From SAR202 cluster bacterium bin90 (GTDB taxonomy: Bacteria > Chloroflexota > Dehalococcoidia > Lucifugimonadales > JADFKI01): a DNA stretch of 64,000 bases. Where the stretch lies: positions 40,050-104,049 of the forward strand of contig MPND01000007.1 of assembly GCA_002238855.1 (NCBI GenBank), in the 5' to 3' direction. The notes beneath the pieces are model-generated. The model had not been told where the DNA came from. It was given only the letters and a program-made list of their open reading frames with translations, and did no database searches. Of the stretch, positions 34,914 to 44,184 are shown in pieces. The position numbers were made by a program, and so were the translations under genes. The number at the start of each line of letters is the position of its first letter. The first letter of the stretch is position 1.

Positions 34914-35654
34914 CTATCCCAGCTCATCCATCTCGTACAGCACCGCCGCCGCCGCGATGATACCCGCCGTTTCCGCTCTCAAAACGCGCCTGCCCATTGA
35001 CACGGGCGTGACGTCTCTACTCAGTGCATAGGACACTTCCTCAGCAGTCAAGCCACCCTCCGAGCCGATGACGATTGATAAGGACTGCGCCTGCTCGATG
35101 GCTGTCTTGTGGCGCAGCAGCGTCCCTCGGATACCCGTATCGCGCTCACACTCCCATCCGATGATGGCAGGGCCAGCAACGGAGTCGCATGCGTCAGCGA
35201 AACTGACGGCGTCATCCAGCACGGGCAGCCTGCTCCGACCTGCCTGTTCAGCAGCCTCGCGTATTATCTTGCCCCACCTCTGCATGCGGTTGTCGCTGAT
35301 GATGTTGCGAGCCACAGTGCGCTCACTGACCATAGGGACAAAGCGAGATATGCCAATCTCGGTGCCCTTCTGAAGCACATACTCGAAGCGGTCGGCCTTC
35401 ATCAGACCCTGATATAGCGTGATGGAAAGGCTTGCCTCGCCCTGCCCGACATTACTCTCGTTGATAACGCCGGAAGCGTGCCGTGGGCTTACGGAATCAA
35501 GGATTACGGTGTATTCATACCCGCTGTCGTCGAGGACTATGACGCCGTCGCCCGGCCGGGCGCGAAGTACCCTCGCGAGTTGGCGAGCGGCATCCGAAGG
35601 CAGAGTAACCCGGTCTTCCTCTATGTGCGACGGCGGAACGAAGAAGCGATGCAC
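34914..35654 (-). CDS. rsmE: 16S rRNA m3U1498 methyltransferase RsmE
   Basis: A SPOUT-class methyltransferase of about 246 residues that modifies U1498 of 16S rRNA. It begins HRFFVPPSHIEEDRVTLP after a GTG start at 35654, which has GAGGTGA upstream, and contains KADRFEYVLQKGTEIGISRF and the SAM-binding knot LSIVIGSEGGLTAEEV. RVLRAETAGIIAAAAVLYE ends it. It follows prmA by four bases, and the order dnaJ-prmA-rsmE is common in bacteria. Confidence 0.94.
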   Translation of the reverse strand: MHRFFVPPSHIEEDRVTLPSDAARQLARVLRARPGDGVIVLDDSGYEYTVILDSVSPRHASGVINESNVGQGEASLSITLYQGLMKADRFEYVLQKGTEIGISRFVPMVSERTVARNIISDNRMQRWGKIIREAAEQAGRSRLPVLDDAVSFADACDSVAGPAIIGWECERDTGIRGTLLRHKTAIEQAQSLSIVIGSEGGLTAEEVSYALSRDVTPVSMGRRVLRAETAGIIAAAAVLYEMDELG

Positions 35655-35658
35655 TCCA

Positions 35659-36564
35659 TCACCTCTGCACGCCAGCCACCAGCGTAACCCAGTCGCCGTC
35701 AACCAGCGTTTCCTCAAGGTTAGCGCCTGCCGCTTCCAGCGCCTTCACCACCCTATCCTTGTTCTCAAGGAGAATGCCGGACGCGATGACCTTTCCGCCG
35801 TCGTGAACCGCGCTCACGAGATATGGTGCGATCTCGGATATGACCTTCGCGGATATGTTGGCGACTGCGATGCCATAGGCGGACTGCTTGGCGTCCGTAT
35901 GCGGCAGCGTGCCCTGCAATACGCGCACCGTATGCTCCACGCGATTGTCGCGCACATTCTGCTTGGCAACATTCACGGCGACCGAGTCTATCTCCAGACC
36001 GAAGACATGCCTCGCGCCAAGCCTCGCCGCCGCGATAGAGAGGACTCCGGAGCCACAGCCCACATCCAGCACATCGATTCCCGGCGTCACCAGCGCATCA
36101 AGGCGCTCCAGGCACATGCGCGTCGTCGGATGATGCCCCGTCCCGAACGCCATGCCAGGGTCCAGCATTATCACAAGCTCCCCACCCTTCGGAGAATGTT
36201 CGCGCCAGGTTGGGCAGATCGTAATTCGACGGCTGACCTTAAGCACATGGAAGTGCTCCTTCCAGCTGTTCTGCCACTCCTCTTCCTCCACCTCGCGCTC
36301 CTGAAGCGGCGAAATGTCCGACACATGCGCCACCAGCCGCACTCCGACATCTATGCGCCCGCGACGCTCGTCGAGGGACTCGTTCATCGGCAGGTATGTC
36401 GTGACCACCGCCCACTCATCGCCGGAGGGAGCCTCGCCCTCATCGGGATTGTAGCCGCCTTCCTGCTCCACCGCGACGCCGCCATGCCCGTAGCGATAGA
36501 AAATCTGTGATAACGGTTCCACAAACTCAGGCGGTGTGCGGACGCTCAACTCTAGCCACTTCAA
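35659..36564 (-). CDS. prmA: Ribosomal protein L11 methyltransferase
   Basis: Methylates ribosomal protein L11. The SAM-binding motif is VLDVGCGSGVLSIAAARLGA, with the substrate-domain signature VANISAKVI and GTGHHPTTRMCLE. The frame stays open for 31 codons upstream, but a TTG at 36564 gives the conventional opening MKWLELSVRTPPEFVEPLS (301 residues) and has GTGAG six bases before it, so I prefer that start. It lies between dnaJ and rsmE on the same strand. Confidence 0.88.
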   Translation of the reverse strand: MKWLELSVRTPPEFVEPLSQIFYRYGHGGVAVEQEGGYNPDEGEAPSGDEWAVVTTYLPMNESLDERRGRIDVGVRLVAHVSDISPLQEREVEEEEWQNSWKEHFHVLKVSRRITICPTWREHSPKGGELVIMLDPGMAFGTGHHPTTRMCLERLDALVTPGIDVLDVGCGSGVLSIAAARLGARHVFGLEIDSVAVNVAKQNVRDNRVEHTVRVLQGTLPHTDAKQSAYGIAVANISAKVISEIAPYLVSAVHDGGKVIASGILLENKDRVVKALEAAGANLEETLVDGDWVTLVAGVQR

Positions 36565-36666
36565 TGCTCGCTCACTTTCTACCGCCGGTATATCTGGCGT
36601 ATATGAAAAGGACGCACCGTCGTGCGCCCTGTCTCGTCGTCTATTCTTGTAAATCAACCACTGATG

Positions 36667-37806
36667 CTACTCGCCTGAGATTGCATCCTTGAGCTTGTCG
36701 AAGAAGCCCCTGTCGTTAATCCCAATCCCGTCCGCGTCGTCACCAAAGCTTCTGGCAAGCTCCTCGAATAGCAGGCGCTGATCCTCGGTCAGTTTCTTCG
36801 GCGTCTGCACATCAACAGTAACGAGCTGGTCGCCCTTGCGGCTGCTGCGGATATAAGGAATGCCCTTGTTCTTCAAATGGAAGACAGCGCCCGTCTGCGT
36901 TCCGGCAGGTATATCAAGCTCCGCAATTTCATCCGTTATCGTGGGGACGGTTACCTTCGCTCCCAGGGCAGCCTGAGCCATATTGATCTGCAGTGTGTAC
37001 AGGATGTCGTTGCCCTCGCGCCGGAACACCGCGTGCTGCCTGACGCGAATCAGCACATACAGGTCGCCGGGAGAGCCGCCGTTGTGCCCGGCTTCACCCT
37101 CGCCTCGTAGCCGAATCTGGAGGCCGTCCTCTATACCGGCGGGTATCGCGACTTCCATCGTGCGTGAGCGGCGCTCTCTGCCGCTGCCCCTGCAGGTGTC
37201 GCACGGATTGGTTATCGTCTGTCCCTCACCGCGACACACATTGCATGGCACGACCTGGACGAACTGCCCGAACACGCTCTCATGGGCGCGCCGTACCTCG
37301 CCGGAGCCGTTGCAGTTGGCGCACAGGCTGGGCGAGCTGCCGGGTGTGCTGCGGCTGCCGTTGCAGTCGCCGCAGACTTCAATGCGTTCCAGGCTGATTT
37401 CCCTCTCGACACCGAACGCAGTTTCTTCAAGGTCAACGGTGAGCGCGTACTTCAGGTCCGCGCCACGACGGGGTGCGTTGGGACGGGTCCGTGTGCCGCC
37501 ACCGAAGAATGCGTCGAATATGTCGCCGAAGCCGGCGAAGTTGTCGAAACCCTCGAAGCCTCTCGCGCCTCCGTTACCGGATACGCCCGCATGACCATAG
37601 CGGTCATAAGCGGAACGCTTCTGCGGATCGGACAGGACCTGGTAGGCTTCGTTAATCTCCTTGAACTTCTCGGCGGCGCCATCCCGCTTGTTGCGGTCGG
37701 GATGGTACTCCATCGCCAGCTTGCGAAACGCCTTCTTGATGTCCTCGTCCGAAGCGGCACGTTGGACACCCAGCAGGTCGTAATAGTCTTGCTTGCTTGT
37801 CGTCAT
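36667..37806 (-). CDS. dnaJ: Chaperone protein DnaJ
   Basis: A co-chaperone that stimulates DnaK ATPase activity. It has 379 residues: a J domain with MEYHPDRNK at the start, a Gly/Phe-rich region, then four CxxCxGxG zinc motifs (beginning CGDCNGS and ending CDTCRGSG) and the C-terminal substrate-binding domains. It is remote from dnaK and heads an operon with prmA and rsmE. A promoter lies about 70 bases upstream. Confidence 0.96.
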   Translation of the reverse strand: MTTSKQDYYDLLGVQRAASDEDIKKAFRKLAMEYHPDRNKRDGAAEKFKEINEAYQVLSDPQKRSAYDRYGHAGVSGNGGARGFEGFDNFAGFGDIFDAFFGGGTRTRPNAPRRGADLKYALTVDLEETAFGVEREISLERIEVCGDCNGSRSTPGSSPSLCANCNGSGEVRRAHESVFGQFVQVVPCNVCRGEGQTITNPCDTCRGSGRERRSRTMEVAIPAGIEDGLQIRLRGEGEAGHNGGSPGDLYVLIRVRQHAVFRREGNDILYTLQINMAQAALGAKVTVPTITDEIAELDIPAGTQTGAVFHLKNKGIPYIRSSRKGDQLVTVDVQTPKKLTEDQRLLFEELARSFGDDADGIGINDRGFFDKLKDAISGE

Positions 37807-37874
37807 CCTACCCGGCGAAGCTCAAAGTCAATGAGTACGGATTGCACACCAAGATTGGCGCACATACAGACCCT

Positions 37875-37904
37875 AGTATAATTCACCTGACGATGTCGGG
37901 ACAA
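37875..37904 (-). promoter_or_regulatory. Promoter of the dnaJ operon
   Basis: On the minus strand TTGTCC (37904-37899) and TATACT (37880-37875) are separated by 18 bases, about 69 bases before the dnaJ start. No copy of the palindrome found upstream of hspR is visible here. Confidence 0.5.
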
Positions 37905-37939
37905 GCCAAACGCGGCGAATTTCCGCCGCATGACGCATC

Positions 37940-39376
37940 CTATCCTTGGGGCTCGCACTCGAATTCTTGCAGCACGCCCAGACCGACTGTCATGTTCGCA
38001 CCCATCACGAATGGGTCCACTTCCTCAAGCACATCGTCGGGTGAGTTGATGATGGAAAAGTCGTCGCCGTAGAAAAAGAGCGCGGGTATATCGACGGCAA
38101 GGAACGATGCGTGGTCGCTGCCGAAGCCCTCGGAGATACGCCTGCTATTCAATCGGATGCCGTTGTCGACCGCATACCGAGTTGCCCTGTCCACAAGCGC
38201 CGCGCTTCCCTCAACGGAAGCGTTTCCCTTCCCCATGGCGTCGAAGTTGAGCATCGCGATGATTTCCTCACGCTCATCCTCGCTCAGTTCGTCCACATAG
38301 TGCTTGCTCCCGTACAGGCCAATCTCTTCCACGCCGAAGAACACAAACCGCACGGCAAAGGGCAGATTGCCGTCAGCAAATTCGTCAGCCACCTCTTCAG
38401 CCATCAGGAGCAGCGAAACGACTCCCGTTCCGTTGTCACCCGCCGCCTGCGTGTTCGCAACGCTGTCGTAGTGCCCGCCCATGACCACGACGCCGCACTC
38501 CGCTGGCTGGTCATTCAATTCTGCGATGACATTCTGAGAGTCGAGCAGGACGGTCTCTATCTTCACACGCGCTACCAGTTCGGGCTCGTCCTCCAACAGT
38601 TGCAGCACATCTTCCCCTTCTTCCTGCGACAGAGACGCCGCAGGAATCGGGCCGTCCGACTGCAGCGCGCCGCGGAAGTTGCCCCGCTCGTTGTTATAGA
38701 TGATCGCCGCAACCGCGCCCGCATCCGCCACCCGGTTCACCTTCTCCTCGAAAGTGATTTCGCCCCGCTCTATGAGCGCAATGACGCCGTCCAGTCCATC
38801 CTCAGGTATGTCGTCCTCAAACGCCCTACCCACCGACACCAGCGGAGCGCTCACATCTCCGAACCCTGTCTTCGACATTGGCACCGCGCGCAGGTCCGGT
38901 CTTCCATCACCAGCGAGAGAAACGAACTCCCCACCCCACGGTATGTGCTCCACTTCCACAGGCTGGAATACGGCATCGTAGCCTAAGTCTTCGAGGTGCG
39001 CCTTGATGTACTCGGCGGCGGCAAGTTCGCCGTCCGATCCACTCTGGCGCGGGCTGTACTCCTCGGTGAATCGCGTGAGCAACTCCATTCCCTCCCCGGA
39101 GAGTCGAACCGCGTCCTCGTTCTCGGGAACGGGAGTGGGCGTGTCGGCGACAGCAGTCGGCTCAGGAGACGGCGCGACGGTGGGCATAGGAGCAACCGTC
39201 GGCGCTGCCTGCGGTACAGCGGTTGCCGTCGCAGGCGGTGGCACGGTCGCCTGCGGTGCAGCCTGTTGCGGTGCGGCAGGCGATTCATCGGTCGCGTTGC
39301 CGCAGGCAACTGTGGTGATGCTGACAGCGAAAACGATTGCGCCGTATAGCGTGCGTCGCATTAAACGATTTGGCAT
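37940..39376 (-). CDS. M28-family metallopeptidase, predicted lipoprotein
   Basis: A 478-residue secreted peptidase. A hydrophobic signal ends at TTVAC (C25), a near-lipobox. A Pro/Ala/Thr-rich linker covers about residues 30-85. A PA-type insert includes AVAAIIYNNERGNFRG. The M28 zinc ligands are visible in GGHYDSV, GDNGTG, FFGVEEIGLYG, NFDAMGKG and GSDHASF. It probably acts as an aminopeptidase or carboxypeptidase anchored outside the membrane, scavenging peptides. Two ATGs (residues 1 and 6) are possible starts. Confidence 0.9.
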   Translation of the reverse strand: MPNRLMRRTLYGAIVFAVSITTVACGNATDESPAAPQQAAPQATVPPPATATAVPQAAPTVAPMPTVAPSPEPTAVADTPTPVPENEDAVRLSGEGMELLTRFTEEYSPRQSGSDGELAAAEYIKAHLEDLGYDAVFQPVEVEHIPWGGEFVSLAGDGRPDLRAVPMSKTGFGDVSAPLVSVGRAFEDDIPEDGLDGVIALIERGEITFEEKVNRVADAGAVAAIIYNNERGNFRGALQSDGPIPAASLSQEEGEDVLQLLEDEPELVARVKIETVLLDSQNVIAELNDQPAECGVVVMGGHYDSVANTQAAGDNGTGVVSLLLMAEEVADEFADGNLPFAVRFVFFGVEEIGLYGSKHYVDELSEDEREEIIAMLNFDAMGKGNASVEGSAALVDRATRYAVDNGIRLNSRRISEGFGSDHASFLAVDIPALFFYGDDFSIINSPDDVLEEVDPFVMGANMTVGLGVLQEFECEPQG

Positions 39377-39582
39377 ATTCTAGTCGTTCCTATATACAGT
39401 TGTTCGGTTCAATCCGGTTTAGCTGCTGACCGTGCCTTGCCTATGGATGCAGGCGTAAGAATGCAAGGGAAAATACCCACTTCCCCGCCTTTGACAACTA
39501 ACAATCAATCAACAATAACCTGTGTAGTGTACAACGCAGGCTGGTGGAAATGGTTGTCAGAGGTGCGCCCGCCGAGGCGCGC

Positions 39583-40572
39583 TCAACGCTGAGACGCCTC
39601 CGACAGCGCGATGATTAGCGTATCCAGCGCCATCTCTTCATCGGCGGCGCCGGTCTTGATGGACAGGTCGGCTTCCAGAAGCCTGCGGTGAATCTCCACA
39701 AGGCGCTCCGCGCTGAAGCGCCCCTCCTGCTGCATCGTCTTCGTAAGCGGATAGCCGGATATGGAAATGCGCCGACCAATCTCGTCCTGCGCGAACCCTC
39801 GTGACTTCAGGTCCTTGGCGAGAATTAGAAAGCGCACCTGCCTCGCCAGCATCGTTATCACATAAGTGGGATGCCTGCCCGCTTCCAGGAACTGGTGCAT
39901 CAGCCGTAGCGCAAGTCCCGCCCGGCCCTCCAGGGCAGCGTCCACGGCGGCGAATATGCTTGCCTCCCGCACATACGAGACCATGGCCTCCACATCCTGG
40001 CGACGGATCATCTCATCTGAACGGTAAAGGGCGAGCTTCCGGAGTTCCATATCCACGAGCCGCGTATCGTTGCCGATGGAGTCCACAACAGCGGATATGG
40101 CGCTCGGCTCGATGGCAGCACCCAGCTTGTCCGCCCGCTGCCGCACCCATCCCGGCATATCCCGCACAGATGGCAGTCGAAACTCATGAACCTGCGACAG
40201 GGGCCGAATCACGCGAGCCAAAGGATTTCCGCGATTCACTGCGGCGTCAACGAAGATCAGGTCCGTGGACTCGGGTACATACACAAGGCGCTCGCCGAAG
40301 TTCGCCCACTCTCCGTCCAGGGCGCCGGAGCGCGCGCCGCCTCCCCGCCTCTGTTCCATCCGAGCAAGCAAACCGCGTACAATCACGGTGCGCCTATCCG
40401 CCAGGAACGGTATCGTGCTCCATGCCGCTTCAAGCTCTGCCGGAGTGACGGCCGCTCCATTGAGCGTGGCTGTATTGATATCGCCCAGGCCGTCCGGTTC
40501 CCCATCCGAGCGCAGCGACGCAAGCATTTCCTCGACGGAAAGCGAGTCCTCGCCATACAGCAGATAAATCAA
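39583..40572 (-). CDS. holA: DNA polymerase III delta subunit
   Basis: A clamp-loader subunit that opens the sliding clamp. It has 329 residues. It opens with IYLLYGEDSLSVEEMLASL, and contains STIPFLADRRTVIVRGLLAR, KLALYRSDEMIRRQDVEAMV and the C-terminal ARQVRFLILAKDLKSRGF region. The Walker motif is degenerate, as usual for delta. It diverges from the YkvA-type gene. Confidence 0.9.
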   Translation of the reverse strand: MIYLLYGEDSLSVEEMLASLRSDGEPDGLGDINTATLNGAAVTPAELEAAWSTIPFLADRRTVIVRGLLARMEQRRGGGARSGALDGEWANFGERLVYVPESTDLIFVDAAVNRGNPLARVIRPLSQVHEFRLPSVRDMPGWVRQRADKLGAAIEPSAISAVVDSIGNDTRLVDMELRKLALYRSDEMIRRQDVEAMVSYVREASIFAAVDAALEGRAGLALRLMHQFLEAGRHPTYVITMLARQVRFLILAKDLKSRGFAQDEIGRRISISGYPLTKTMQQEGRFSAERLVEIHRRLLEADLSIKTGAADEEMALDTLIIALSEASQR

Positions 40573-40601
40573 TGTCGCTTACCTTAACCGAGCCGAGAGG
40601 C

Positions 40602-40607
40602 TATAAT
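40602..40607 (+). promoter_or_regulatory. -10 box of the YkvA-type gene
   Basis: Perfect TATAAT 29 bases before the start codon; the -35 region has no good match. Confidence 0.5.
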
Positions 40608-40636
40608 GGAGTGGAACACTTGGAGGTCATACAACA

Positions 40637-40978
40637 ATGCTCAGACCTTCCCTGCTAATGATGCTGGCGCGTTCCGGCATCGGTCGCCTGATATTTCGGC
40701 TGATGCTTGACCGGCGCGTGCCTGTCTTGTCGAAGTTGATCATTCCGGCCGGTCTCGTCTATATAATATCGCCGTTCGACTTACTGCCAGACATCATACC
40801 AATTCTGGGTTGGCTGGACGACATAGTCGCGATAGGCGTAACGCTCATTCTATTCCTCCTGTCCATACCGAGCGAAATACTGCGCGAGCACCTCGGCACT
40901 GGCAGGGCGCAGTCACCCGAGAGTGACGGAAACATTATCGACGGCTCAGCCCGCATCGTGAACGACGACGACAAATAG
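40637..40978 (+). CDS. YkvA/DUF1232-type membrane protein
   Basis: A 113-residue protein. The signature PAGLVYIISPFDLLPDIIPILG, continuing with WLDDIVAIG, is the DUF1232 (YkvA) motif. Two hydrophobic stretches (about 38-52 and 66-82) suggest membrane association. The C-terminal 30 residues are polar. GGAGG lies about 11 bases upstream. The function of the family is not established. Confidence 0.85.
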   Translation: MLRPSLLMMLARSGIGRLIFRLMLDRRVPVLSKLIIPAGLVYIISPFDLLPDIIPILGWLDDIVAIGVTLILFLLSIPSEILREHLGTGRAQSPESDGNIIDGSARIVNDDDK

Positions 40979-41026
40979 AGCCTCCCACCCCCTGAAATAG
41001 CTAAGTGAGTACTGACCAACTATCTT

Positions 41027-42121
41027 ATGGAAATCACAATTATCGGACTCCCACAGAGCGGCAAGACAACCATATTCAACGCGGCGACAAGAGGCTCTGC
41101 CCAGGTCGCCACCTTCGCCAACAGAATGAATCTCGGCGCTGCAAAGGTCCCTGACGAGCGCCTGGATATGCTGAATGGAATCTTCAACCCCAAGCGCAAG
41201 GTGAACGCCGAAGTTACCTATGCAGACCTGCCCGCCGCTCCGGAGGGGCTGGGCAAGACGCAGAGCATCGGCGGCGAGTACCTCAACACCCTCCAGCGAG
41301 CGGACGCAATACTCATGGTTGCCCGCGCATTCGAAGACCCATCGGTGCCGCATGTCGCGGACAGCATCGATGCGTTCCGCGACATAGATACTCTGCTATT
41401 CGAGCTGACGATTTCGGACCTGGATATCCTCGAACGACGCCTCCAGCGAGTCTCCGAGGGCTTCAAGAGCGCAAAGACGGCGGAACGAGACGCACTGAAT
41501 AAAGAGCAGGCTCTCTTGACTCGCGTCAGGGACGATCTCGAAGCCGGCGTGCATGTGCGCGACCAGTCGCTGAACGAGGACGAACTGCGCCACCTGTCAG
41601 GCTTTCAGATGCTCACCTCGAAGCCGCTTGTCGTTGTCGTGAATGTGGGCGAGGACCAGCTCGACGACATTGCGCCTATCGAATCCCGCCTCGCGAATGA
41701 AATCCAGACCGATAGAATCCGCACCGCTGCCCTCTGCGGCAAGCTAGAAATGGAACTCGCTCAGATGGAATCGGATGAAGAGCAGGAGTTCAGGGAGTCG
41801 CTGGGTGTCGTTGGCGAATCGGGACTGAGCCGCGTGGTCAATCTCAGCTACGAGGCGCTCGACCTAATTTCGTTCATGACGGTCGGCGATGACGAGGTGC
41901 GTGCCTGGACCATCGAACGAGGCACCCCTGCGGTGAAGGCTGCCGGCAAGATACACACCGACCTTGAGCGCGGTTTCATTCGCGGAGAGGTAGTCACATT
42001 CGACAACATGGTCAGCTGCCGCACGCTGGCGGAGGCGCGCAAGAGCGGAGTGCTGCGACAGGAGGGCAAGAACTATGTCGTCCAGGACGGCGACATCATG
42101 CACGTCCTGTTCAACGTATAG
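41027..42121 (+). CDS. ychF: Redox-regulated ATPase/GTPase YchF
   Basis: A universally conserved Obg-family P-loop protein of 364 residues that binds ribosomes and prefers ATP. The P-loop is GLPQSGKTTIFNAA. VTYADLPAAPEGL and the C-terminal TGS domain (VRAWTIERGTPAVKAAGKIH and GKNYVVQDGDIMHVLFNV) complete the pattern. The NKxE-type motif typical of ATP preference is not obvious at the usual position (VVVNVGEDQL). hemW follows ten bases later. Confidence 0.94.
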   Translation: MEITIIGLPQSGKTTIFNAATRGSAQVATFANRMNLGAAKVPDERLDMLNGIFNPKRKVNAEVTYADLPAAPEGLGKTQSIGGEYLNTLQRADAILMVARAFEDPSVPHVADSIDAFRDIDTLLFELTISDLDILERRLQRVSEGFKSAKTAERDALNKEQALLTRVRDDLEAGVHVRDQSLNEDELRHLSGFQMLTSKPLVVVVNVGEDQLDDIAPIESRLANEIQTDRIRTAALCGKLEMELAQMESDEEQEFRESLGVVGESGLSRVVNLSYEALDLISFMTVGDDEVRAWTIERGTPAVKAAGKIHTDLERGFIRGEVVTFDNMVSCRTLAEARKSGVLRQEGKNYVVQDGDIMHVLFNV

Positions 42122-42131
42122 AAAGTCCCCT

Positions 42132-43352
42132 ATGTCACTAGCCGAGCCTATATCCCTGTATGTACACATCCCGTTTTGCGAGACGAAGTGCCCGTACTGC
42201 GACTTCAATACATACGCCGCAATCGAGCCGATGATGCCCTCGTACATGGATGCCCTGCGGTCTGAAATCGAGCTCTGGGGCAAGGTTCTGGAAGGCCCCC
42301 GGGTCCACACAATCTTCTTTGGTGGCGGCACACCGTCCTACCTGCCCGCACAAGACATCGTGCGCGCGATGGAGACGATTCGCTCGTCCTTCGACCTGCT
42401 TTCAGATGCCGAAGTAACCCTCGAAGCAAACCCCGGCGACTTCAGCGACGACAAACTCCGAGCATATCTGGACTGCGGCATCAACCGTCTGAGCATCGGC
42501 GTGCAGAGCTTCGACGATAGCCTGCTCAGCACTCTGGGACGCCGGCACAATGCCGCGGACGCTGCAAACGCCTACCGGCAAGCCGCAGCAGCCGGCTTTG
42601 ACAACATCAGCATCGACCTGATGTATGGCTTGCCACATCAGCGGGTCGAACAGTGGCAGCGCACGCTCGACCGGTCATTGGAACTGCTGCCCCCGCATAT
42701 CTCCATGTACTGCCTGACGCTCGAAGGCGGCACGCCCATGGAGCGATGGGTAGAGCAAGGCAGCATGCCGACGCCGGACCCCGACATCGCCGCAGACATG
42801 TACCTGATGGCGCAGGATGAAATGCGCCGCGCGGGCTACCGTCACTATGAAATCTCCAACTGGTCTTTGGACGGCTTGCAAAGCCGCCACAACCTGACCT
42901 ACTGGCGCAACAAGCCGTATCTCGGCGTAGGCCCCGGCGCCCACTCATACCTAGATGACTGCCGCTTCAACGCCATCAAGTCTCCTCGCGAATACATAGC
43001 GCGCATGCGTGCAGCAACTGGCAGCCAGCGCAATGGCTCCGACTGCAATGACTCCCGGTACAACGGATCAATGATCGCCACAATCGGCAGAGTTCCCGTA
43101 GTAGAAGAGGTCGAACAAATCGACGCGCCCTTGGAGATAGCAGAGACGATGATGATGGGCCTGCGCCTCGACGAAGGAATCAGCATTGCGGCATTCACCG
43201 AGCGCTTTGATGCGCCTCCTGCTCAATTCTATGCTGATTCGCTCGACGAACTGGAACGGCTAGAACTGCTGTGTACTGAGGATGGCGCGCTCCGGCTGAC
43301 GCACCACGGTCGCATGCTGGGCAACGAGGTATTCAGCCGCTTCTTCGCCTGA
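42132..43352 (+). CDS. hemW: Radical SAM protein HemW (heme chaperone)
   Basis: A 406-residue radical SAM protein formerly annotated as oxygen-independent coproporphyrinogen oxidase. The cluster-binding motif is C-ETK-C-PY-C in HIPFCETKCPYCDFNTY, and FFGGGTPSYLP and EANPGDF follow. RLSIGVQSFDD and YEISNW are typical of HemW. The usual extra N-terminal cysteine of true HemN is absent. The start is taken at ATG 42132; an upstream in-frame ATG would overlap ychF. Confidence 0.92.
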   Translation: MSLAEPISLYVHIPFCETKCPYCDFNTYAAIEPMMPSYMDALRSEIELWGKVLEGPRVHTIFFGGGTPSYLPAQDIVRAMETIRSSFDLLSDAEVTLEANPGDFSDDKLRAYLDCGINRLSIGVQSFDDSLLSTLGRRHNAADAANAYRQAAAAGFDNISIDLMYGLPHQRVEQWQRTLDRSLELLPPHISMYCLTLEGGTPMERWVEQGSMPTPDPDIAADMYLMAQDEMRRAGYRHYEISNWSLDGLQSRHNLTYWRNKPYLGVGPGAHSYLDDCRFNAIKSPREYIARMRAATGSQRNGSDCNDSRYNGSMIATIGRVPVVEEVEQIDAPLEIAETMMMGLRLDEGISIAAFTERFDAPPAQFYADSLDELERLELLCTEDGALRLTHHGRMLGNEVFSRFFA

Positions 43353-43485
43353 GAATCATGTCTGAATGTGTTAAGCTTAAATCGCACTATCGTTCTGCTT
43401 AGGGCTGTATATCGGCTTCAGAGTGCGATATACTTATATTTGCGAATTGACGAAGAAAAACCATATAGGCCGAGGTCCACTTACG

Positions 43486-44082
43486 ATGAGAGTAGTATTT
43501 TTGCAGGATGTTGCCGGAGTAGCGCAAGGCGGTGATGTCAAAGAGGTAAAGAATGGCTTTGCGCGCAACTACCTGATTCCCAAGAATTTTGCCGTGCCCG
43601 CGACGCACAACGAGTTGCAGCGCGTCAGGCAATACTCGGAACAGGCGGAGCGCACGCGCTTGCGACTGTTGCAGGACATGCGCGAGCTGTCCGAGACGCT
43701 GAACGGCACGCGCATCGATGTTGAGATGCGCGCGGGGGCAAGCGGACAGCTCTACGGCTCCGTGACCAACGCTATCATCGCAGACAGGCTGTCCGAGATG
43801 TCAGACCGCGAGATCGACCGCCGCGGCATCGAGATAGTCGAACCCATTCGCCAGCTTGGCAGCTTCGGCGTCAATGTCCGACTTCACCCTGAAGTTCAGA
43901 CCCAGATCGAAGTGCTGGTCTATCCCACCGGCACGACTGCGGACGATTGGCTGGCATCACTCGAAGAGGCCGAAGAACCGGCGGAAGGCGAAAGCGAGTC
44001 CGCAGAAGCCACCGGCGCGTCCGAGGAACCTACCAACGAGTCCGGCGAATCTGAAGAAGATAACCCAAGCGACGCTTCATAA
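43486..44082 (+). CDS. rplI: 50S ribosomal protein L9 with acidic tail
   Basis: A large-subunit protein of 198 residues. It opens MRVVFLQDVAGVAQGGDVKEV, followed by GFARNYLIPKNFAVPA. The last 40 or so residues are an extra acidic, Ser/Glu-rich tail (AEEPAEGESESAEATGASEE) not present in typical L9 of about 150 residues. It precedes dnaB, as in many bacteria. Confidence 0.93.
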   Translation: MRVVFLQDVAGVAQGGDVKEVKNGFARNYLIPKNFAVPATHNELQRVRQYSEQAERTRLRLLQDMRELSETLNGTRIDVEMRAGASGQLYGSVTNAIIADRLSEMSDREIDRRGIEIVEPIRQLGSFGVNVRLHPEVQTQIEVLVYPTGTTADDWLASLEEAEEPAEGESESAEATGASEEPTNESGESEEDNPSDAS

Positions 44083-44184
44083 CAGGCAAAGCCGACCGAT
44101 ATCCTGTTTGGCAGTGGGACAGTCCCTACGGTTGTCCCTCAACACCTTATTGCTGACACCTGACGACTTTCTAGGGAGTGAGCC

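Noticed and set aside
35419..36510. A 363-codon plus-strand frame
   Set aside because: Shadow of prmA and rsmE on the minus strand; no motif and unusual composition.
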